Source of the DNA: an uncultured Lachnospiraceae bacterium
GTDB taxonomy: Bacteria > Bacillota > Clostridia > Lachnospirales > Lachnospiraceae
DNA: 5,438 nt
Assembly (NCBI GenBank): GCA_947589175.1
Contig: CANPZR010000191.1
Coordinates: forward strand, 1 to 5,438
Direction: 5' to 3'
Positions 1 to 4,614 of this stretch are shown here, one piece after another. The notes beneath the pieces were generated by a model. The model had not been told where the DNA came from, ran no database searches, and saw nothing but the letters and a program-made list of their open reading frames with translations. The stretch's first letter is position 1; every line of letters begins with the position of its first letter. The position numbers were made by a program, and so were the translations under genes.

Positions 1-146
1 ATCACAAGAAAAATGGGCGCGATGTCCCGCAGTATGTCAATAATGTCCCCCAGATCCTGATCCTTGAATATGGCCCATACCGTGACGGCTAACAGGGCGA
101 TCAGAAAAAGGGCGTTTAAAAGATTCTTCCTCGTTTTGCTGCTCAC
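1..146 (-). CDS. MprF/YbhN-like integral membrane protein (lysylphosphatidylglycerol synthase TM-region family), N-terminal fragment
   Basis: Seen: the minus strand is open from a GTG at 146 to the window edge, giving 48 residues that begin MSSKTRKNLLNALFLIALLA. A basic stretch is followed by a hydrophobic segment (about residues 9-27), then FKDQDLGDIIDILRDIAP and the start of a second hydrophobic stretch. The GTG is chosen because AAGGAG lies 6 nt upstream (153-158) and no ATG is nearby. Known: a short basic N-terminus, one TM helix and a 'FK.QDL..I...L...' linker are typical of the flippase-like/UPF0104 family that resembles the MprF membrane domain; members have about 7-8 TM helices and 300-350 residues. 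Inferred: the protein continues well beyond the window and acts in the cytoplasmic membrane, perhaps moving or handling lipids; its substrate cannot be told. It starts 35 nt after the PAP2 stop, so the two are probably cotranscribed. The family call rests on a short N-terminus and could be wrong. Confidence 0.66.
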   Translation of the reverse strand, partial: MSSKTRKNLLNALFLIALLAVTVWAIFKDQDLGDIIDILRDIAPIFLV

Positions 147-152
147 AGGATT

Positions 153-158
153 CTCCTT
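153..158 (-). promoter_or_regulatory. Shine-Dalgarno site that fixes the GTG start of the MprF-like gene
   Basis: AAGGAG on the minus strand with a 6-nt spacer to the GTG at 146-144. It is the main evidence that this fragment is a real gene with a non-ATG start. It lies in the 35-nt gap after the PAP2 stop; no terminator hairpin is visible in that gap. Confidence 0.6.
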
Positions 159-181
159 TTATATAGTGTATTTGCGAACGA

Positions 182-880
182 TTACCATATCTGCGCTATT
201 TTCCGGTTTACAAATTCAAAAAAGCGCTGGACCGGCCGGTAAAGCGGCGCGCGGCTGCAGATCAAAAACAAAATCTCCGCCAGGGCGATACCAGCGACGG
301 CGTCCGCTATGTAGTGCTGCTTGGTGAACTGGGTGGACGCCACGACTAACAGGGCGAACACGCAGGAAAAGACCTTGTACCACAGAGGGACCTTATCGCT
401 CTTTCGGATTCCCACAAAGCACAGCCAGCTCACCAGACAGTGGATGGAGGGAAACAGGTTGGTGGGCTGGTCAATTCCGTACAGAAAATGCAGCAGCCAG
501 GAACTGAATCCTTCTCCGGTCACCACCGGACGGACATTGGTGGTGGGAAAACCGATGTAAAACACCGCGCACACCAGCCGCGACAGCATATCCGTGGCGA
601 CAAAGCGGAAAAAAAACGCTCTGTTATCCCTGTGTATACGCGCTACCAGTATGTAATTCACAATCCAGAACAGATAACAGCCAAAGTAAATGTACATCCA
701 CCCCGGCACCAGAGGCACCGCGCGGTCAAAGGGGGTGGTGAGGTCGTAGTGCTTCCAGTCCGCGCACAGGACCATGGTTCCGCTGTACACCAGCATGTTC
801 AGGGCGAAACAGCTGATCAGGGGAATGATTCCGTACAGGGGAATCACGGGATCTATTTTTTGCTTTAACCAGTTTTTCAT
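182..880 (-). CDS. PAP2 superfamily membrane phosphatase/phosphotransferase, AUR1 (inositol phosphorylceramide synthase)-like
   Basis: Seen: 232 residues from the chosen start MKNWLKQ, with about six hydrophobic segments (roughly residues 17-36, 61-81, 90-110, 143-158, 168-183, 191-209). Three acid-phosphatase-like motifs are present: NVRP (Arg117), FPSIH (His147) and a TKQHYIAD block (His189, Asp193). Known: in PAP2 enzymes the two histidines and the aspartate form the phosphoryl-transfer site; PSxH and KQHY..D are the AUR1/PAP2_3 variants of the usual PSGH and SR.....H...D. Inferred: it removes or transfers a phosphate head group on a membrane lipid such as phosphatidate, phosphatidylglycerol phosphate or a polyprenyl phosphate; the exact substrate is unknown. 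Start: the ATG at 901 would add seven residues (MVRILEL) but has no good ribosome site, whereas the ATG at 880 has AAGGA 11 nt upstream; both remain possible. It is divergent from uppP and followed by the MprF-like gene, probably in one transcript. Confidence 0.86.
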   Translation of the reverse strand: MKNWLKQKIDPVIPLYGIIPLISCFALNMLVYSGTMVLCADWKHYDLTTPFDRAVPLVPGWMYIYFGCYLFWIVNYILVARIHRDNRAFFFRFVATDMLSRLVCAVFYIGFPTTNVRPVVTGEGFSSWLLHFLYGIDQPTNLFPSIHCLVSWLCFVGIRKSDKVPLWYKVFSCVFALLVVASTQFTKQHYIADAVAGIALAEILFLICSRAPLYRPVQRFFEFVNRKIAQIW

Positions 881-948
881 AAGCTCTAAAATCCTTACCA
901 TGATGTTGGGAGCAACCTGTATCTTACCCCCGGTTCATATAATTCGTG

Positions 949-959
949 TATACTGTATA
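949..959. repeat. 11-bp perfect palindrome TATACTGTATA, possible operator
   Basis: TATAC, a central T, then GTATA; arms are perfect inverted copies, and one further pair (947 with 961) matches after a mismatch. It lies about 43 bp upstream of the uppP -35 and overlaps the zone where a PAP2 transcript would start, so it could bind a dimeric regulator. AT-rich palindromes this short also occur by chance, and no second copy was noticed in the window. Confidence 0.25.
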
Positions 960-960
960 T

Positions 961-989
961 AGTTTACAATATTTTTGACGAATTTGCAA
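961..989 (-). promoter_or_regulatory. weak candidate promoter for the PAP2 and MprF-like genes
   Basis: On the minus strand TTGCAA (989-984) is followed after exactly 17 nt by TAAACT (966-961). Each hexamer matches four of six bases of the sigma-A consensus. Position and spacing suit the divergent transcript, but the score is low in AT-rich DNA, and other overlapping hexamers could serve. Confidence 0.2.
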
Positions 990-1001
990 CTTATGATTGT
1001 T

Positions 1002-1030
1002 TTGACAGAGGGGTTGTGGTAAGATAAAAT
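1002..1030 (+). promoter_or_regulatory. sigma-A promoter of uppP
   Basis: A perfect -35 TTGACA (1002-1007), a 17-nt spacer and a -10 TAAAAT (1025-1030, five of six consensus bases). This predicts a start of transcription near 1037 and a leader of about 25 nt, too short for a riboswitch or attenuator. A near-consensus promoter fits strong, constitutive expression. Confidence 0.82.
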
Positions 1031-1050
1031 ATATGGCAATACAGGATAGC

Positions 1051-1055
1051 GGAGG
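1051..1055 (+). promoter_or_regulatory. Shine-Dalgarno site that decides the uppP start
   Basis: GGAGG is followed by two in-frame ATG codons, at 1056 and 1062. The first directly abuts the GGAGG and cannot be properly spaced; the second is 6 nt away. The start at 1062 is therefore preferred. Confidence 0.8.
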
Positions 1056-1061
1056 ATGAGT

Positions 1062-1910
1062 ATGAGTTTCTTTGATGTATTAAAAGCGATTGTATTTGGA
1101 ATCGTAGAGGGAATTACCGAGTGGCTGCCCATCAGCAGCACCGGTCATATGATTTTGTTAAATCAGTTCATGACATTTTCAGATCCGGATTTTGAGTCCA
1201 TGTTCTTAGTAGTAGTGCAGCTGGGGGCGATCCTCGCCGTAGTGCTTCTGTTCTGGGAGCGGATCTGGCCCTTTAATTTTAAGAAAAAGAAAAATAAAGA
1301 ACCCTTTATCAAGATGGACATTCTTCAGCTGTGGTTCAAGATTCTGGTCTCCTGCGTGCCGGCGGCCATCGTGGGACTTCTGTTCGACGACATTATCGAC
1401 GAGATGTTCTACAACGCTGTCGTCGTGGCCGGGGCGCTGATTATCTACGGTGTTCTCTTTATCATCGTGGAGAACTGGAACAAGGGAAGGCGCCCGGTGA
1501 TTACAAACGTGGCGGAGATCGGCTACAACACGGCGATTATCATTGGCATTTTCCAGTTGTTAGCGGCTATCGTGCCTGGAACGTCCCGTTCCGGCGCCAC
1601 CATCATTGGCGCGCTGCTCATCGGCGTGTCCCGGGGCGTGGCGGCTGAGTACACCTTTTATCTGGCGATTCCGGTCATGTTCGGCGCCAGCCTGCTGAAA
1701 CTTCTGAAAGGCGGATTCCATTACGGAGCCATGGGAGCCGTGACGCTGGCTACAGGCATGATTGTGGCTTTTGTGGTGTCGCTGTTCGTCATCCGTTTTC
1801 TGATGGGATACATAAGAAAGCATGATTTCAAGGTGTTCGGATATTACCGGATCGTGCTGGGAGTGATTGTTCTTTTGTACTTCGTGATATCGGGAGCGGC
1901 AGTGGTTTAG
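1062..1910 (+). CDS. uppP: undecaprenyl-diphosphatase (BacA/UppP family)
   Basis: Role: it dephosphorylates undecaprenyl diphosphate (C55-PP) to C55-P in the cytoplasmic membrane, recycling the lipid carrier for peptidoglycan and other wall polymers; high levels of this family give bacitracin resistance. Seen: 282 residues, within the usual 260-290, mostly hydrophobic. The first family motif EGITEWLPISSTGHM sits at residues 16-30, including Glu16, Glu20, Ser25-Thr27 and His29 of the active site. The second motif PGTSRSGAT is at 172-180, with the essential arginine Arg176. A basic loop with KKKKNK (about 74-79) fits a cytosolic segment. Start ATG 1062 is set by GGAGG 6 nt upstream; ATG 1056 would add two residues. 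It has its own strong promoter and appears monocistronic. Its stop is 3 bp from the stop of the convergent amidase gene, with no visible terminator between. Family assignment is very secure. Confidence 0.97.
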   Translation: MSFFDVLKAIVFGIVEGITEWLPISSTGHMILLNQFMTFSDPDFESMFLVVVQLGAILAVVLLFWERIWPFNFKKKKNKEPFIKMDILQLWFKILVSCVPAAIVGLLFDDIIDEMFYNAVVVAGALIIYGVLFIIVENWNKGRRPVITNVAEIGYNTAIIIGIFQLLAAIVPGTSRSGATIIGALLIGVSRGVAAEYTFYLAIPVMFGASLLKLLKGGFHYGAMGAVTLATGMIVAFVVSLFVIRFLMGYIRKHDFKVFGYYRIVLGVIVLLYFVISGAAVV

Positions 1911-1913
1911 ATT

Positions 1914-2486
1914 TTACAGCAGCGGCAGCCCAAAGTAGTGGAGCAGTCCCACATAAATGGCATAGGCGAACTGGTAGGGATCGTCCGCTAGGAGGAGAGC
2001 GTCCTCGTAGTTGGTGATGTAGGCCAGTTCAATCAAGACGGCGGGCATGGTAGTCCGCCGTAATACATATAGGGAGGGGCGGACAAAGACGCCGTTATTT
2101 TTGGTTCCCAGCTGTTTGACAATCTCGGCGACGATATCCTCTCCCATGTAGTAGGCCTCGGAGCCGTCGCTGTACACATAGGCCTCCGTGCCGTTGATGG
2201 CGGGATTTTCATTGGCGTTGGCGTGAATGCAGAGAAAATAGTCGGCGCCCCAGCTGTTGGCCATTTCTACCCGGCGCTTTAAGCTGGTGGTGTTGTCCGT
2301 TCCCAGAATCTCCTCCGGGTCGTTCCGGGAGGTGACGGCCTCAAAGCGTGGGTCGCCGTTCAGAATATCGGCCAGATAGGCCCCCACTAAATAGGTGACG
2401 TCCTGCTCCCGCAGGCCGAACCCCTCGGCTCCCGCGTTGAAGCCGTAGGGATTGTGCCCCTGGTCAATAAATATGCGGATCGGCAT
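1914..2486 (-). CDS. N-acetylmuramoyl-L-alanine amidase, Amidase_3 family, no signal peptide
   Basis: Role: a zinc enzyme that cuts the bond between N-acetylmuramic acid and L-alanine of the stem peptide. Seen: 190 residues that are essentially one Amidase_3 domain. Zinc ligands appear as His11 (IFIDQGHNP), Glu27 (GLREQDV) and His88 (CIHANAN); the catalytic glutamate is Glu153 in LIELAYITN. The first motif has DQGHNP where many members have DxGHGG. The protein begins directly with the first beta strand, so there is no signal peptide, TM anchor, SH3 or other wall-binding domain. Export is therefore unexplained: it may leave by lysis or an unusual route, or the fold may act on a cytosolic muropeptide. 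Start ATG 2486 has GAGG with a 10-nt spacer. It follows ppk1 by 46 nt on the same strand, and may be the last gene of that operon or use a nearby weak promoter. CwlD-like or endolysin-like roles are alternatives that cannot be separated here. Confidence 0.92.
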   Translation of the reverse strand: MPIRIFIDQGHNPYGFNAGAEGFGLREQDVTYLVGAYLADILNGDPRFEAVTSRNDPEEILGTDNTTSLKRRVEMANSWGADYFLCIHANANENPAINGTEAYVYSDGSEAYYMGEDIVAEIVKQLGTKNNGVFVRPSLYVLRRTTMPAVLIELAYITNYEDALLLADDPYQFAYAIYVGLLHYFGLPLL

Positions 2487-2515
2487 GTTGTGTGATCCTC
2501 ACTTTTTTTACCTAC

Positions 2516-2544
2516 AATATATGGCAGGCGTTTCAAAAAGTGAA
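2516..2544 (-). promoter_or_regulatory. candidate internal promoter for the amidase gene at the end of ppk1
   Basis: On the minus strand TTCACT (2544-2539, four of six consensus bases) lies 17 nt before TATATT (2521-2516, five of six). The -35 is inside the last ppk1 codons, and the -10 is in the 46-nt gap. This would start a transcript near 2509 with a leader of about 22 nt. No terminator hairpin separates ppk1 from the amidase, so read-through is also expected. Confidence 0.3.
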
Positions 2545-4602
2545 CGGAGCCGCGAGCTTTTTTGCTTCCTCGCAGAATATCATCTGGCAGTTTATGGGCT
2601 CTTTCCCGCGCTGATCCTGTTTCTCATAAGTCCCATCCGGCATGAGGATGTGGGCTTTTTTTGTGTCCGAGAGCTGGACGTCCAGAATGTGGCGGACCTG
2701 GCTCTGCAGCTCCGGATCCTCCACCGGGAACAAAATCTCCACCCGCTTGTCTAAATTCCGGGGCATCCAGTCGGCGCTTCCCATGTAGTATTCCGGGCTG
2801 CCGTTGTTCTCAAAATAGTAGATCCTGGAGTGCTCCAAAAAGGTTCCCACAATGGAGCGCACGCGGATGTTCTCGCTCAGCCCCGGCACGCCGGCCCGCA
2901 GGCAGCAGATGCCCCGTACAATGAGGTCGATCTGGACGCCCTCGGCGGAGGCGGCATAGAGAGCCTCGATGATCTCCGCGTCGCACAGGGAATTCATCTT
3001 GGCGATGATTCGGGCGGATCGTCCGATTGCCGCATTGTGGCGCTCTCTGTCAATCAGGGCGAGAAAATGATTCCTCAGCCACATCGGGGCAAGGGACAGC
3101 TTGTTCCAGGCTAGGGGCTCCGAGTAGCCGGAGAGCATATTGAACACGGCGGTGGCGTCCTCGCCGTACTGGGGCTTGCAGGTAAACATCCCCATGTCCG
3201 TGTAGAGCTTCGCCGTGGAGTCGTTGTAGTTGCCGGTGCCCAGATGGACGTAGCGGCGTATGCCGTCCTCCTCCCTGCGGACTACCAGCGTGATTTTGCT
3301 GTGGGTCTTTAAGCCCACCAGGCCGTATATGACATGGCATCCCGCCTTCTCCAGCATGCGCGCCCAGACAATATTATTTTCCTCGTCAAAGCGCGCTTTG
3401 AGTTCTACGAGCACCGAGACCTGCTTGCCGTTCTCCGCCGCCTCCGCGAGCGAAGCGATAATGGGAGAGTGGCGGCTCACCCGGTACAAGGTCTGCTTGA
3501 TGGCCAGCACCTCCGGATCCCTGGCGGCTGTTTTCACAAAATCTACCACCGGGTCGAAGGATTCGTAGGGGTGGTGCAGCAGGATGTCTCTCTCCCGGAT
3601 CTGCTCGAACAGGCCGCGTTCCGGATTTATCATCCGGGGCTGTCTCGGCTTGAAGGGCTTTTCTTTCAGCCGGTCGAAGCCTTCCATGTCGTACACTTTC
3701 ATGAGAAAGGTCAGATCCAGAGGGCCGCCGATCTTAAAGATGGCGTCCTCCTCCACATTCAGTTCCTTTTTCAAAATCTTTAACAGCCGTTTGTCTGGGT
3801 TATCCTCGATTTCCAGGCGGATCGCCTGGCCCCACTGGCGCTTCTTCAACTGCTTTTCAATCTCAATCAGAAGATCCGCCGCCTCATCCTCGTCGATGGT
3901 CAGATCGGCGTTGCGCATGACGCGGAACGGAGTAGCGCACAGGACCTTGTAGTTCATGAAAAGTTTCTGGATATTTTTTTCAATAATCTGCTCCAGCAGA
4001 ATGACGGCGGTGCAGTTCTCATGCTCCGACGGGATGGTGACGACCCGGGGGAGGACGCTGGGAACCTGTACAGTGGCGAAATCAATCGTGTCTTTTTTCT
4101 TTTTGTCCATGAGAAGGGCGCCGATGTTCAGGGACTTGTTCCGGATCAGCGGAAAAGGTCTGGAGGAGTCCACGGCCATAGGCGTAAGTACCGGAAAGAC
4201 CTCCTGCTTGAAATAGGTGTCCACATATTCCGCCTGCTCCGGCGTGAGCTTTTCGTATTCCGTGACAATCTCCAGCCCCGCCTTTTTCAAGGAGGGGAGG
4301 AAGGAACGGCCGTATGTGCTGTACTGGACGTCTACGAAATCGTGGCATTTTTTCAGGATGGCGTCCACCTGCTCCTTGGGCGTCATGCCTGCGATGTCCT
4401 TCTTGGCGTAGCCTGCGTTGACCTGGTCCATCAGGGAGGCTACCCGGATCATAAAAAATTCATCCAGATTGGAAGCGGTGATGCTAAGGAACTTCAGCCG
4501 CTCCATCAGGGGGATGTGGTTGTCTCTGGCCTCGGACAGTACCCGGAAGTTAAAATCCAGCCAGCTCAGCTCCCGGTTTTCAAATTTATCAGATTTACTC
4601 AT
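2533..4602 (-). CDS. ppk1: polyphosphate kinase 1
   Basis: Role: reversible transfer of the ATP gamma-phosphate to a growing inorganic polyphosphate chain through a phosphohistidine. Seen: 689 residues from the chosen start, full family length. In order: N domain with NRELSWLDFNFRVL and SNLDEFF (Asn45), a head domain (about 105-315) and two phospholipase-D-like C domains. Catalytic residues seen: Arg374 (TLYR), Arg404 (KARFDE), His434 (KTHSK, the phosphohistidine), His453 (HLGTGNYN), Tyr467, Arg563 (VRGICC) and His591 (LEHSR). As recalled from the E. coli structure work, the counterparts are Arg375, Arg405, His435, His454, Tyr468, Arg564 and His592, a constant offset of one. Start: ATG 4602 has GAGG 6 nt upstream; ATG 4614 would add MRFN and overlap the upstream stop as ATGA. 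Either way translation is probably coupled to the Ppx-like gene. The amidase follows on the same strand. All active-site residues are present, so it should be active. Confidence 0.97.
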   Translation of the reverse strand: MSKSDKFENRELSWLDFNFRVLSEARDNHIPLMERLKFLSITASNLDEFFMIRVASLMDQVNAGYAKKDIAGMTPKEQVDAILKKCHDFVDVQYSTYGRSFLPSLKKAGLEIVTEYEKLTPEQAEYVDTYFKQEVFPVLTPMAVDSSRPFPLIRNKSLNIGALLMDKKKKDTIDFATVQVPSVLPRVVTIPSEHENCTAVILLEQIIEKNIQKLFMNYKVLCATPFRVMRNADLTIDEDEAADLLIEIEKQLKKRQWGQAIRLEIEDNPDKRLLKILKKELNVEEDAIFKIGGPLDLTFLMKVYDMEGFDRLKEKPFKPRQPRMINPERGLFEQIRERDILLHHPYESFDPVVDFVKTAARDPEVLAIKQTLYRVSRHSPIIASLAEAAENGKQVSVLVELKARFDEENNIVWARMLEKAGCHVIYGLVGLKTHSKITLVVRREEDGIRRYVHLGTGNYNDSTAKLYTDMGMFTCKPQYGEDATAVFNMLSGYSEPLAWNKLSLAPMWLRNHFLALIDRERHNAAIGRSARIIAKMNSLCDAEIIEALYAASAEGVQIDLIVRGICCLRAGVPGLSENIRVRSIVGTFLEHSRIYYFENNGSPEYYMGSADWMPRNLDKRVEILFPVEDPELQSQVRHILDVQLSDTKKAHILMPDGTYEKQDQRGKEPINCQMIFCEEAKKLAAPFTF

Positions 4603-4608
4603 GTTAAA

Positions 4609-4614
4609 CCTCAT
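4609..4614 (-). promoter_or_regulatory. overlapping stop, start and Shine-Dalgarno at the ppx/ppk1 junction
   Basis: Minus strand ATGAGG (4614-4609) holds three signals at once: a possible ppk1 ATG (4614-4612), the TGA stop of the Ppx-like gene (4613-4611), and GAGG (4612-4609), which is spaced 6 nt from the ATG at 4602. Ribosomes ending the upstream gene would sit exactly on the ppk1 initiation site, the classic layout for translational coupling. Confidence 0.7.

Larger units (their letters stand above)
881..1061. other. AT-rich divergent intergenic spacer between the PAP2 gene and uppP
   Basis: The spacer is markedly richer in A+T than the genes around it. It holds the uppP promoter and ribosome site on the right, a perfect 11-bp palindrome in the middle, and at best a weak promoter candidate for the PAP2 gene. 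A 7-bp inverted pair (AATTCGT at 941-947 and ACGAATT at 978-984) flanks the palindrome region. I see no terminator, small RNA or convincing small gene here. The alternative PAP2 start at 901 would shorten the spacer. Confidence 0.7.

Noticed and set aside
64..327. 87-residue plus-strand open frame with a hydrophobic segment
   Set aside because: It lies antisense to the MprF-like start and the PAP2 C-terminus. The minus-strand GTG with a well-spaced AAGGAG explains the region better.
440..868. 142-residue plus-strand open frame antisense to the PAP2 gene
   Set aside because: Its translation is rich in His, Gln and Arg and has no family features, whereas the minus strand carries the conserved PAP2 motifs.
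905..916. Small hairpin GTTG-GGAG-CAAC next to the possible PAP2 start at 901
   Set aside because: A 4-bp stem with a 4-nt loop and no U tract is too weak to call a terminator or a regulatory structure.
935..1141. 68-residue minus-strand open frame across the divergent spacer and the uppP start
   Set aside because: It overlaps the strong uppP promoter and the first 27 codons of uppP; its composition reflects AT-rich spacer DNA, and no recognisable motif is present.
2487..2532. Possible terminator between ppk1 and the amidase gene
   Set aside because: The best stem (CCTGC with GTAGG) is 5 bp including a G-T pair and is followed by A residues, not T, on the transcribed strand.
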